64,000 bases of DNA from Bimastos eiseni (taxonomy: Eukaryota; Annelida; Clitellata; Crassiclitellata; Lumbricidae), in contig OY365807.1 in NCBI GenBank assembly GCA_959347315.1, positions 28,166,810 through 28,230,809 on the forward strand. The letters are read 5' to 3'. Numbering within the stretch: position 1 is the stretch's first letter; each line of letters begins with the position of its first letter. A program made the position numbers and the translations under genes. The notes below the pieces were generated by a model. The model did not search any database. It saw only the letters and a program-made list of their open reading frames with translations, and had not been told where the DNA came from. This document shows positions 43,510-54,480 of this stretch, in pieces.

Positions 43510-44758
43510 GTCTTATATAACAACGCATTTTAACATGATACTATATATACACGATACAACACGTATGCCTACAGCTCGTTTATCTGCCATTGCGCATAAT
43601 TATTATGCACTAATCTATTTGGTAGCAAGATATAATCACTGTATAAAGTTCTTATAGTCAGGCGATGTAAGGCATGAACTCGGATCTTGTTTCATGCAAG
43701 CGTATATATACCTATACACGTCACACACACAGGTAGCCGATTGCACCTATAGTGAATTGAAAACTGTCGTGGAAAGCAGTTGCCTATACATGCGTACGTG
43801 TGGATGTACTCTCCGAGAGGAATGAGGAGGAAAATGGTGGAAGGACCGGTTGGAAAGCGTAAGGGAGTGAGTAGAAGCGCATGAGGGGGAGGGTGGGACC
43901 GTGGGAGAGATCAAGAACTGAAGTGAATGATTGAACAATTGAAAGCTACAAGAGATTGGGTACAAGCGAGGTTTAGGAAATAGGACATGAGGGTTTTAGT
44001 GCCATTACGTGATCCATTTGGAGCTAAATTATGTTATAATTGGAGTTTATGTTCAGAACAGAATTCGGTGTTGCATCCACAAGTTCGGAAATTCCGATTG
44101 TAAATATCCTACAACCAAATTAAAGTGTCATAAAAATCAAGATTTGGCAGACATTTTTAGAGCCCCAATATGATAAACATCCAATCTAGAGACAGAGTCT
44201 GCTTGACACACTTTACCAATCATCGACAATTTATTATCGATGCATATCACTGCAAACCGTATTAAGTACAGGCAGGTGTGAGTTTGACACCAATGCAAAC
44301 GGCCTGATGACAATATACATGTATTAAATAAATTGATTCCGAGGTCAGACATGACCTGTTGGCTTCCAATCCGGCCATTTCAACCTCTTCGATTTGACCC
44401 AAAATAATCCCCATCAATTTATCATCATCATCATTATAATCTTCAACATTCATCCTCATTATCATCATCATAGGCTGCACAGGGGCAACAGAGCAATTCG
44501 CCCCAGTACTCGTCAGGGTCCTGGGGCGAGAGCAATAGTTTCGCCCCAGGACTTTTGGAACATTCGAAGTTTCCAATTACAAAATTATAGAATACCTGGG
44601 AGAGACGTGGAAGAATGCTCCGTCACAATCTGTACTCAATCGGATCATATTCTTGAAACCAAACACATAGGAGTTAATGCCGTTGGAGGAAGGAGTGAGG
44701 GAAAGACTGAGACAGGAGCAGTCCTGTTGAAATGATGCGAAATGCTTGGTGTGACACG

Positions 44759-44916
44759 CAGGGCCGTACCAAGCTATAATTGCGACCTGTGCCTAGCAGT
44801 ATAGGACCTAATCTGGCACGCCCACATTTTTCAAGAAAGTGAATTTATGGAATGATTAAAGTTATTCCATCCTGAAATTTACGCCCTGTGCCACGGCACC
44901 GCTGGAACCGCCCTCT
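44759..44916. mobile_element. MITE copy, CAGGGCCGTA family
   Basis: The left end CAGGGCCGTACCAAGCTATA and the inverted right end CAGAGGGCGGTTCCAGCGG are related to those of the element at 51962-52134. Both also share an inner GGGCGYAAATTTCAGGATGG. No target duplication is visible, so the right end is approximate. Confidence 0.6.
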
Positions 44917-45411
44917 GTACTGCGTAGCGGGCCACTTAAAATCCACCCACGGACCGCGTGAGGCTCGCGTATTGGACTAATCTGACCTCGAGGCTAATGC
45001 TTGATCGATGCTCTACTTAAGCACTGCCTTACGGTCTAACGCTACCTTTCAAGCTTCTGCTTTGGAATAACCTATGTTTTTGACTGATCGGAGCTTTTCG
45101 TTTAACTTTAAGCCTTTGTCCCTTTGAGCACTCTAGTAAACAACTGAAGACCCACTCCAGTGATTCCCCAGAAGGGAATGTTACGAACCATGCAGCACGC
45201 CCGGAACGCAGTTTAACCTAGGCTGTTTTATTTTTGTTTTGAATTTCTCCCTCAGTGGGGACCACTGGGGAGAATGAAAAGCCGGAGGATACCGTAGCTT
45301 CTCCCCATCATCTCAACGCCAATAACGCACTAAAACCAGGGATAGCGGATTAGGGATTATCTGATCACCACCCAAGGCCGAGAGCCAGTAACATCGGCAA
45401 CACGCAACCGT

Positions 45412-45483
45412 GGCTATATTACATATCAGGTATTAAGCTGACAATTAAACGCTTTGATCTTATCCAAAGGGCCGAGAATCGAT
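45412..45483 (-). ncRNA. U2 snRNA-derived pseudogene or snRNA-headed retroposon
   Basis: The minus strand from 45483 begins ATCGATTCTCGGCCCTTTGG and continues ATAAGATCAA, matching 27 of the first 30 bases of metazoan U2 snRNA. After a shortened segment it reads CAGCTTAATACCTGATATGT, matching 17 of 20 bases of the U2 stem IIa region. The branch-point pairing segment (GTAGTA) and all sequence beyond stem II, including the Sm site, are missing, so it is not a functional U2. A second degenerate start, CTCGGCCTTGGGTGGTGATC, lies at about 45363-45386. Confidence 0.75.
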
Positions 45484-45784
45484 AACGTTTTGTTCTCGCC
45501 AAGCCTTATAATGGTAATTTGAGAGCTCAAAACAGGTAGCTCAACGAGGCTAATCTAACTGCGGTGAATAACTTTTAAAATTCACTCATATACGGGAGAA
45601 TTACTATAACATACAAAAGTAGTTAAATTAATACAATTAATAGTGAAGATAAATATCATATTAAATGCACTTTAGCGCAGATTGATTCGATTTTCTTTTA
45701 CACTAATGTAATCAATGGTAACACAACCGCCACCTATCGACGCTGTGGTTAGACAGACGACGATGACGTCCATATGGCGTTTAA

Positions 45785-45880
45785 TCAATAATAATAAGAA
45801 TAATAATAATATTATTATTATTATTATATTATTATTAATATTATAATAATATTAATATTATTATAATAATAATAATGTAA
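45785..45880. repeat. Self-complementary (AAT)n/(ATT)n tract
   Basis: AATAATAAT passes into ATTATTATT and back, so the stretch folds on itself. Confidence 0.85.
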
Positions 45881-46302
45881 ATACGACGTCGCTAGATGGC
45901 GGCACATGTTAACAATTGATTACATAGGCGGAGATGGGAAACGGCGTTATTTAAAATTATATTATGCTATAATGACATTTGACTTACTTAAAAATTGCAT
46001 TAAATTGTATACTTTCATATTTCATAATAATAGTAATAATAACTCTGTGTTAGTTCTGGGCACCTCAGACACTGAATGGAACTATAGTGAGACCAGAAAC
46101 TGAATGACTCTTACGTGTAATGATAATGAACTTTTGAGTCTGTATCCATAATAAAAATAGTAATAATAATAATAATTTCGTTTTTTGTTCAAACTAACAA
46201 CAACCCTGAATAATTACAGAGACAGTATGAACGAATGATGCTGGCAGCAACGAAGGGCGGCCGATACGCCATGAGTGTAAATTTTATATAACCAAAGCCG
46301 CC

Positions 46303-46373
46303 GGTACGTGTTTCGAACCCGGTCCCTCAGCTCCGCGTCCCAGTGTGTTATCCATTGCTCTACGGTAGACGCC
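46303..46373 (-). mobile_element. tRNA-like SINE head (second SINE family)
   Basis: The minus strand has an A-box-like GTAGAGCAATGGATAA and a B box GGGTTCGAAAC about 40 nt later, within a 71-nt tRNA-sized block. The anticodon, T and acceptor stems do not pair properly, so this is not a working tRNA. The unit probably continues to about 46210 (minus strand) with GCGTATCGGCCGCCCTTCG. Confidence 0.6.
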
Positions 46374-46539
46374 ATTATATTTGTGTTAGCTATTTTTTTT
46401 TAGCTCAGGCTTCTTAAAACGCTAGGCCACTTTAACACGGAACTAACAGGAAAAAGTACCAACAGTAATTTTGCTCAAACGATATATATTATATAACATA
46501 AATGATCAAATTCATTCTATTACCCGCATCACCATAATT

Positions 46540-47690
46540 GAAAAGATAGTAGCCTACCAGCTCACTGCTTATTTTGAGTTGAATATGTTGCTTCCAATCA
46601 GGCTTTCGGAAGGATCATTCTACCGAGACGCTGTTACTCCGTCTCCATTCCGACATTTATGGGGCTATCGATAATTGGCAGCTTACTCTACTATCTTTGT
46701 TTGAGGTCAATGCCGCTTTTGACACTGTCGATCATGACATCTTGCTTAAGCGGCTAGAGATTTCATTTGGAGTGTCTGGTAACTTGCTTAGCTGGTTTGC
46801 CTCATTTGTCAGAGAGCGCTCCATTTGTGCGGTTCATGGGTCTTCCAGGTCCACGTGGATCCCTGCCCCTTATGGCCTTCCTCAGGGCTCTGTGCTAGGT
46901 CCCCTTCTGTATGTCATCTACATGCTTCTGTCCTTAATGCCACTGAAGCGCTGGGTCACCTGTACGCTGATGACGTCCAAGCCTATTTACATTGCATGGC
47001 TTCTAATGCATCTACTGCTGTTCGGGCAATGAGCCAGACGTTGGATGCCCTCGAGACTTGGATGGCGTCAAACCGCCTGCGACTCAACCCCCAAAAAACC
47101 CAATTTATCTGGATTGGCACTCGCCAGCAGCTTATGAAGCTTGATTTAACTGCCATTACTGCTGATTTCCCCCTCTTTATATTTTCCTCTGTTTTCCGGG
47201 ACCTTGGAGTCATGTTGGACCAAGAGCTCACCTTTGCCTCACATATTCACCGTCTTTGCTGTGATTCATGCTATCAGTTGCGTCAGCTTCGAACTGTTTC
47301 CCGCTCGGTAACTCCAGACGCCACAGCTACCCTTGTTCACGCCTTCATTACTGCCCGACTGCATTGCTGTTGCTTACTCTATGCAGGCCTTCCAGTTGGG
47401 CGTTTGCGGTGCCTTTAGCGGGTCCTTCCTGCGTTCTGCTGCACGTCTTCCTAGACGAATTTCTAAATTTGGCCATGCATCCGGCTATATGCTGGATGTG
47501 CTCCACTGGCTCCCCCTCCAACAGCGAATCTCGTACCGTATCATCTATTTGGCATGGCGGTCCTTGCTAGGTCTCGCCCCTGCCTATCTTCGCGATCGAT
47601 CACGCAAAGTGAGGCAGAATCGCAACCTCAGAAAGATTTTATTTCATTTCATATGTCAGAAATATAGTCGAAATTACTCCATTTGACAAA
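46540..47690 (+). pseudogene. LINE reverse transcriptase, near-complete RT domain with frameshifts
   Basis: The plus strand reads EKIVAYQLTAYFELNMLLPI, FDTVDHDILLKRLEISFGV, YGLPQGSVLGPLLYVIYM, LYADDVQAYLHC, then LGVMLDQELTFASHIHRLC and GYMLDVLHWLPLQQRISYRI and LGLAPAYLRDRSR. These are the RT palm, FADD-type box (YADD near 46970), thumb and C-terminal region of a jockey/CR1/L2-type element. Frame changes near 46650, 46930 and 47415 disable it. The minus-strand fragment at 58250-58735 is the same family. Confidence 0.92.
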
Positions 47691-48179
47691 CACCTCTCCA
47701 ATAGCCATTATGCTAGCATTACACAAATGTCTCGAAAATTTAATACTAGGCCTACTACTACTAATATCACTACAGTGCAGCACAACAACGCTAATCACTT
47801 ATGTGCAACAAATGTTGCATTATCATATTGTATCATTGTCCACACTGTCCACCGGCCAAGGCATTTTCTACCAAGCGCCCGTCTTGTCTTCATCGTAGCA
47901 TACAGTCCTGCCTCCTCATCCTCCTCAGCATGATGATGGCTTGGTATTCCAGGGATTCGAGTTGTCCTTGTAGAAGTCACATGTTTCATCCATGGCTGAC
48001 ACTGTACTATTTGTGTTGCAACCCAATTAATACCACAGGATCATAGTGGTTGAAATGAGCGTGGTAGTAACGCAGGTTATACGTTATGAGAACGTCACAG
48101 CGGCGTTGTCTGCGCGCGTTAAGCGTTGCACATGCTTATTATGAACGGGTCGAGCCTGACGACGACGCATTATGGTCAT

Positions 48180-48560
48180 AGCGACAGCGCGGTCAGGTCG
48201 CAGGGAAACAGCCGTGGGCTTAATGTAAAGTTAGAGACATCGTGCTCAGATCGGGAAGCCAATTTTTACGACATCCATCACGCTTGCAATACGATCATTA
48301 AGTTTGAACTACGCTCGAGTTACATCGGTACTACGCTCGCCCCGTTTTTATTACGCTTAAATGCGCTCGCACTGTGCTTCTTTCCGCCACGTTCGCATCA
48401 CGTTTTTTTTAACATGTTCAAAATTTGGCCACGCGCTTCACGCTCATGGTGACGGCGCCACGCTCGATCGTTATTGCAATACGTTCATAGAAGATCGAAC
48501 TGCGGTTCTACTGCGGTTTTACTGCGTTCTACACGCTTCCACCACGCTCTATGAGCGAGA
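48180..48560. repeat. Region saturated with ACGYTC/GCGTT words
   Basis: The words ACGCTC, ACGTTC, ACGCTT and TGCGGTT recur every ~10-20 nt on one strand and only irregularly. It is either a highly degenerate short tandem repeat or part of a DNA transposon whose end may be the AGTGTGACTGGG near 48590. Confidence 0.4.
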
Positions 48561-48781
48561 TGGGAGCGTTGTGAGATCGGAGCCTAGTGTGACTGGGGTG
48601 ACTTTAGTTCTTTTGGTAATTGTAATGGTAATCGTAAATTTACCTAGCACAACGCAGCAGGGTCTAATGTGGTTCAAGAGACGTTTAGTATATGTTACAA
48701 TCATTACAAGTTAGCCTGGAACACTTAACAGTCCACTTTCCCTAAGCTTCATCTTAGAAGCTGCGAGAGTGTCCAATAAGT

Positions 48782-49166
48782 AATAAATATCTTGGTAATA
48801 TCCCTATTATTTCCATAGTTTTTGCCTCCTTCATAAGCTCATGATTTGCCTTCTTAATCTTTTTAATTTATGTTGGAGGAATGTTTGTTATATTCGCCTA
48901 CTTTCTAGCATTAACCCTTAATCACCAAATACCCAATTCTAATAACTTATTATACGGCCTAGTCTCTATAATTACTTTCAGAACACTATTATACGTATCC
49001 AACATTAATATTCCGCCAATGAGAGAATTCCTCCAAGCAAATACAACTCTCTGTCTAATAAACACAGCCCCTTTTATTATCCTTCTAGCTCTAATTCTAT
49101 TGCTAACAATAATTATTGTGGTAAAATTAACACTACGATCTAAAGGTCCTTTACGACCATTTAATT
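48782..49166 (+). pseudogene. NUMT: mitochondrial ND6 fragment in the nuclear genome
   Basis: With the invertebrate mitochondrial code the frame reads SSWFAFLIFLIYVGGMFVMF, AYFLALTLNHQ and a C-terminal hydrophobic helix, ending GPLRPF immediately before the cytochrome b start. ATA must be Met and TGA Trp. The N-terminal part is missing or diverged. The junction to cob has lost the normal stop by a small indel. Confidence 0.85.
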
Positions 49167-49640
49167 ATGTTCAAACCTATACGAACCACACACCCAGCAA
49201 TCAAAATTATTAACAGATCTCTAATCGATCTCCCTGCTCCAAATAATATCTCAACCTGATGAAACTAAGGATCCCTTCTAGGACTATGTTTAGTAATTCA
49301 AGTAATTACTGACCTATTTCTCAGTATACATTATGTACCGAACAATGAAATAGCCTTCACATCTGTAGCACATATCTCCCGAGATGTAAATTACGGGTGA
49401 CTCCTTCGTTCTATTCACGCAAACGGAGCATCAAAATTTTTCTTCTTTATTTACTTACCTGCCGGACGAGGATTATACTACGGATCTTATACTCTAAGAG
49501 AAACATGAAACGTTGGGGTAATCCTATTTCTCCTAACCATAGCAACAGCATTCATAGGATACGTCCTGCCCTGAGGCCAAATAAGATTTTGAGGAGCCAC
49601 AGTAATTACCAACTTATTTTCAGCCATCCCCTACATTGTC
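49167..49640 (+). pseudogene. NUMT: mitochondrial cytochrome b N-terminal part
   Basis: Reads MFKPMRTTHPA, SLIDLPAPNNIS, then [18 protein letters not shown] (one haem-ligand His retained), [47 protein letters not shown] and ends at AIPYI. This covers about 158 of ~380 residues. AGA must be Ser (GQMSFWG), TGA Trp and ATA Met. TAA at 49266-49268 interrupts the frame where Phe is expected (WWNxGS), confirming a dead nuclear copy. Sequence after 49640 is not cytochrome b. Confidence 0.93.
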
Positions 49641-49649
49641 TAGGAAGGC

Positions 49650-51953
49650 GGAGAGAACCAATAAGGGACACAAGCCTCAGTTAATTAGGGTCGTTTTTTA
49701 TTATCTAAATTTCATGGTCACTGATTTGTCCGCTGAAAATAAAAGAAGCTAACCATCTTACTTACTAACTAATAACATTTGCATTTTTAAAGCAGCTTAC
49801 TTATTAGTAACTCATTGAAGCACTACTATAATAAGCGTGACTGGTCTTTCAACAGTTCTTCAAGTAGCCAATACTCCACAGCGTCTTAAATAGGAAGAAT
49901 GTGGGTGCATTTCGAATACTAATTGGCACTGCATTGAATGCATTCAGTTTTTAAAAGTATGTTACTGAACCTGTATAGTTCGAAGGTTTGGTGTTTTTAA
50001 TTCTGAAACAAAAAGTTGAAGTAAGATTTGTAACTAAAGTCTGCTGTACTGGCAATTTAACATGCTTTTTGTGTATCTGTAAATGATAATGGCATCAGCT
50101 TTTTTAGTGAAAGTTAGTAATAGTTAGTGGCTACATACAATTTTAAAAGTTTTTTATATAGTATTATATTCGTGGTTGTCGCATGAATATCTGGAACAAA
50201 TGAAACAGGAAGACCACTAGGGAATGGACAGATGGTATTGAAGAATGACATTGATGAATGGGGTGGAACAAATTACAATTGGCCTGTTGCCAGTTGAAAT
50301 TGCTAGAGGAAAGGGAGCTGGGGGAGAGGGTAAACAGGGCAGGATAGGCGATCAGATCATAGGATCGTTGGAATTGAATTCTTGCCCAGTACCTTTTACT
50401 GAAAGTCGGCGCCTATGATCAACATTCCTCATCATCACAGCCGAACATTGCATAAAATATGATAGTAAATGATAATGGCATCAGAAATTTGAAATCATCA
50501 TCATGATCATCATCGTCATAATCATCATCATCATCATCGTCATCATCGTCATAATCATCTAAGCATAATTTTCTGGGATTCCTCGTACTTCCCACTGTTC
50601 GGACTGGAGAGTATCGTACCTTCCACCTTTCATATAAGCAGAAGAAATAGTTTAATGTCTATAGGCCTGCTACTATTTGCTTTACATATAGACCTTCATT
50701 GAGCTCTCAAGACTTGAGTGTCAAAACACTTACCGAGCATCTCAACATCATCATTATCATCATCGTCGTCGTCGTACGGAGCTAACTTCGCACATTTCTC
50801 TACAATTATTTTATCAATGGTGCATAAAATCCACCGTTATAATATTGAATGGTCGCGAAGGAGGAACGATGCGAAATTTGGAACCCCTCACTTTCTATAA
50901 GCCAAAATTACGCCTTTGTAGGCATATGCATACGCCCATCTAAGTATATGGACACCTACAATGGCGCCTTTCAAATATCTAACAAAGTCGCTGTCTGCGC
51001 CAAAGTACATCATGTTTTGACTAGTATGAATAAAGAAGTCAATAAGCGAACATGCAGTATAGGCCTACATAGATTACTAGAAGATTAACCACTGGCAAGC
51101 TCTCGCAGACATCTAGAGCCCACTCGAAGGCTAGGAATCCGTCGAGTTGGCTCTGCCTGTCCAGAGCAGCTCATGTTCCGAGTTCCTGGACTACAGAGTC
51201 TATGTACAGACTACTATAGCGTTGAAGAAGCGGATAGAGGGCGGGTGAAGAGGTTGGCCACACACCATCCCCAACGGTGAACAGTCTTTCGCTGATGCAC
51301 ATCAGATCGGTGGTATAGACGACATATAGGGACCATATCACAAGATTCGCAGCCGGTCGGATGTTACATGATTAGATAATTATATTGTCCAGGATGACAA
51401 TGTGACCGAAAATATTGGCGTTGGTTCGCGTCACCGATGATACCAGATATCAGCTGTGACCTGTCAAACAGAATTATTAATAGTAGGGCAGCTAGGGTTA
51501 TTGCGCGACCTGGTTGGGAAGATACACTAACTAGGCCCACGCAAGATAGCATTATACCTATATTGTAATTTCAGTTTAATGCCAAAGATTGGAGTGCAAG
51601 TAGGCATATCTTTGGAAGGCCATCGCAGTGGTGCATTAGTTTAACGTATTTCAAGACAATTTCCGTACTTATATGTGGATAATAAATTAGCATGTATGAG
51701 TCAGCAAGCAGTGTCACGCTTTGCAGGTGTCGATGCTAAAATATTATTAGTACGCGTGCACCAGTAATTAATAGACCTATGAAATACGTGATTTTGTAAA
51801 CCGCAAAATATTAAATAGCATATTAAGCTACATATTGAATAACGTAAAGATGTCAATGCGTTCACGATATAGGCCTATATTATATTACAATGCTCAAACA
51901 TCATAACTAATACTCTGAACGAAAAGCTTGTTTATAAAAACAGAAATCATGCA
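49650..51953. other. Gene-free region with (ATC)n tracts
   Basis: (ATC)n/(CGT) microsatellites lie at 50495-50560 and 50733-50775. The first ~200 bp may still be mitochondrial-derived (AT-rich, with a SKFHGH-like frame), but I cannot place it. No coding exon is supported. Confidence 0.45.
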
Positions 51954-51961
51954 ACAGCATG

Positions 51962-52134
51962 CAGGGCCGTACCGAGGTACGGGTCAGCGGGGTCGTGACC
52001 CAGGGCGCAAATGTGGAAAGGGCGCAAATTTCAGGATGGAACACTTATTATTTCATAAGATGCACTATTTTCAAAATGTGAGGCGCCAGATTGATGATAG
52101 GCACAGGACGAAATTATAGCTCGTTACGGCCCTG
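51962..52134. mobile_element. 173-bp hAT-type MITE, CAGGGCCGTA family
   Basis: The left end CAGGGCCGTACCGAGG and the inverted right end CAGGGCCGTAACGAGC are terminal inverted repeats. The flanks ACAGCATG (51954-51961) and ACAGCGTG (52135-52142) form an 8-bp target duplication with one difference. The interior is shared with 44759-44916. Confidence 0.88.
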
Positions 52135-52983
52135 ACAGCGTGCATCCATCGTCGAAATAAATACTCGTGTAGTTCGCTGTTCACATATTCTGGGCCTCTC
52201 ATTTCATTTTGCAAAATAAGCTTATTGTTTCGCATAATATGTCAGTTTCATAATACATTGGCACAAAACTTCAAGCATCCAAATGCCACGACCATTGGTC
52301 CAAACATCATTTCACTCGAACAATATCTGGCAAAGGCCTATTTGGTGCCAAATACTATCTTGACGACGGTCTTAGGGGGCGAGTCCGACACAGCTTCGCC
52401 CTGAATTATATATCTCTCTACACGTAATATGTCTGGCAATCGTTCATAAAGCATCAATCAAACCAGTAGAATGTTCGACACCAATCTATGAACATAGGCC
52501 TACATGTGTAGACCACGGGCGCTGAGATCCGCATGCACAGAGCACGTACGGCGCGAAAAATCTGCTAAAGTTGTCATTTTTAAAGTGTGATAACAATATT
52601 TTAACTTGATATTGAGATTGTGAAATTTCAACGCGAAACTAATCTAGTAGAATTTTTATTTATTTCTCGCGGATTGTGAACAATAAAGAATTATCTGAAA
52701 ACTTGAAACGGCGTCAATATCAATTTGTAGGCCTAATCGTGCATGCATCACTGGATTGAGAATTTTACGCATGACGCCAGTAAGGAAATAGTTGTTATTG
52801 TCGAATCAGAAGTAGCCTAAGATGGAGGGGTGACAAAAGTGAAGCTAATTAATAATAAATACCTATTTAGTTTACATTACATTACCGCACTTATACACGC
52901 TTACGTTATAATTTCTCATGTAGGGCCTAGTTAGCATGATTTACATGTTTGCATGCAAATGTTTATAGCCTGTTATTAACATA

Positions 52984-52993
52984 TTCGTTTCAG
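52984..52993 (+). promoter_or_regulatory. Candidate splice acceptor before the small membrane-protein ORF
   Basis: TATTCGTTTCAG ends at 52993 and has a pyrimidine-rich tail. It would make 52994 the start of a terminal exon with an 86-nt leader, implying a non-coding 5' exon upstream that I cannot locate. Confidence 0.4.
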
Positions 52994-53079
52994 AGGCGTT
53001 TGCAGTTGTTGACAACTTCGCCATCTGTCGATAAGAGTCCAAATCTCGTTCTTAAAAGCATTTCGACCGTTTGCTTCTA

Positions 53080-53394
53080 ATGACGTCACTGTATCATGTC
53101 GCCGGAACTTCCGTGTCCGTTCCAACGAACAGTGTTTCCAACACAGCCGCCAGCACTGCTGCGTCGACCACGGCAGCTGGTCCGGACAACGATCTACTTC
53201 TGTTTGATCTGATCGCAAACAAGAGTACTGCTGTCATTGTCATTCTCAGCGGTCTCGTCCTCGCTGGACTGCTCTTCATGGTCTGTCGACTTCTCGTTAA
53301 AACTCAGGCGCTGTATAAACCGAGCTCTTCTACCAGGCGCGGAAGTCTGGCAGCGACATCGGAAATCTTCGACGGAGAAGCCATGTTTCAATGA
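53080..53394 (+). CDS. Candidate small single-pass membrane protein (104 aa), unknown family
   Basis: I do not recognise a family. The ATG at 53080 is the first in frame; a TAA lies in the same frame at 53053-53055. Residues 1-46 are Ser/Thr/Ala-rich with no signal peptide, followed by an N-glycosylation site (N47-K-S). Residues 51-73 form one strong hydrophobic helix (AVIVILSGLVLAGLLFMVCR then LLV). A basic and Ser-rich tail follows (KTQALYKPSSSTRRGS) and ends EIFDGEAMFQ. This predicts an N-out, C-in orientation (positive residues after the helix). GC content and codon use resemble the GPCR gene and contrast with AT-rich flanks, which supports coding. AATAAA near 53660 could end the transcript. 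An upstream acceptor at 52993 suggests a spliced leader exon. It could instead be a chance frame; length and composition are the only evidence. Confidence 0.55.
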   Translation: MTSLYHVAGTSVSVPTNSVSNTAASTAASTTAAGPDNDLLLFDLIANKSTAVIVILSGLVLAGLLFMVCRLLVKTQALYKPSSSTRRGSLAATSEIFDGEAMFQ

Positions 53395-54139
53395 GGAATA
53401 TGGCATTGCCTATACAGTGCTATAGGGCCGACTGCAAAAGTCCCGATCGGACGCCATCGCCAGACTTTGTCTTCGTTCAAAAACCAGACAAATTCGACTG
53501 GCCTTTTAAGGTAAACGAACTCCAGCATTTGTACTGCAAGTCACAAGTCTGTTGAAAATAAGAGGCGATGTCAACTACATAGGACGTCATTGGACACTAA
53601 CCCTTTTACGGACTGAGTTCTGGATAACTTGAAGACGCTTTATGTGGAATGATGCCCATATTTAATAAATTGGTTAAGTATAAACTATTGCTGTGTGCTA
53701 TAGCGACAGTAGATGTGGTCCTGAAAAGAAACACGAGGTTCTGCAGGGATCGCAGATCTTCATAAAAATATGCAAGGGCGTTAAAGGTGAGTGGTATGAT
53801 CGGGGAAGCTAAGGTTTGGTGGAAAATAACACGTGAGCAGCGTAGGGCTACAGGAGAATTGGCTGTGTATAGGCCTACGTGGATGCGGAGCCAAGGTCGA
53901 AGAAAATAGATCTATATATCCTCGGAATGTCTTGAGTTGGCTACGAAGACATATGAATTCCGTTTAGATGGGTTCAAAGCACAAGAGATAAGATGTCATC
54001 CAGGATCGAGGCACCCACACGAGGAATACATGACCTACGGAGTTGGAGGAAACTAGAGAGAACAAGATGAATAGATAGGAGGTATTTATCTACAGCATAA
54101 AATTAATAAATTATAATATTATGTGAGGGTTGCTCTTAA

Positions 54140-54480
54140 ATTGTTAATCTATGATGCACGAATGTGTGAGCTGAGTGCTCAGTGGTATAGAGTAATGGAT
54201 GACCAGAAGAGACCCAAGAACAGAGTCTTAAGGGTCATTACAAGTGAGATTGCATGACTGGGGTGAGGCTTCCTATGTTTTAATAGAAAAAGAGCAGGAA
54301 TTTAGATTGGAATAATTCCAGAGGAGAGCAGTAACACACTGTGACAGTGAAGCTGAGCAATTAAGGCCACCGTCTTGGTAATCAGATATGTTGTTGTGGT
54401 CAGTGGCATCGAAGGCTGATGATACGTCACGGAGGCAGAGGCAAGACATTTGTTTCTGAGAGATGGCAGACACAGTTTAG
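54140..54480 (-). pseudogene. LINE reverse transcriptase remnant
   Basis: The minus strand reads RDVSSAFDATDHNNI (the RT 'DLSAAFDTIDHxIL' block), then after a frame change DSVLGSLLVIHYSIPLST (the 'GSVLGPLLF..YTxPLS' block). Both blocks are strongly decayed. 53700-54130 shows nothing recognisable. Confidence 0.7.

Noticed and set aside
46303..46373. Functional tRNA gene on the minus strand
   Set aside because: A and B boxes are present, but anticodon, T and acceptor stems do not pair; treated as a SINE head.
48782..49640. Fragment of the true mitochondrial genome
   Set aside because: In-frame TAA, truncation at both ends and flanking nuclear repeats indicate a nuclear copy.
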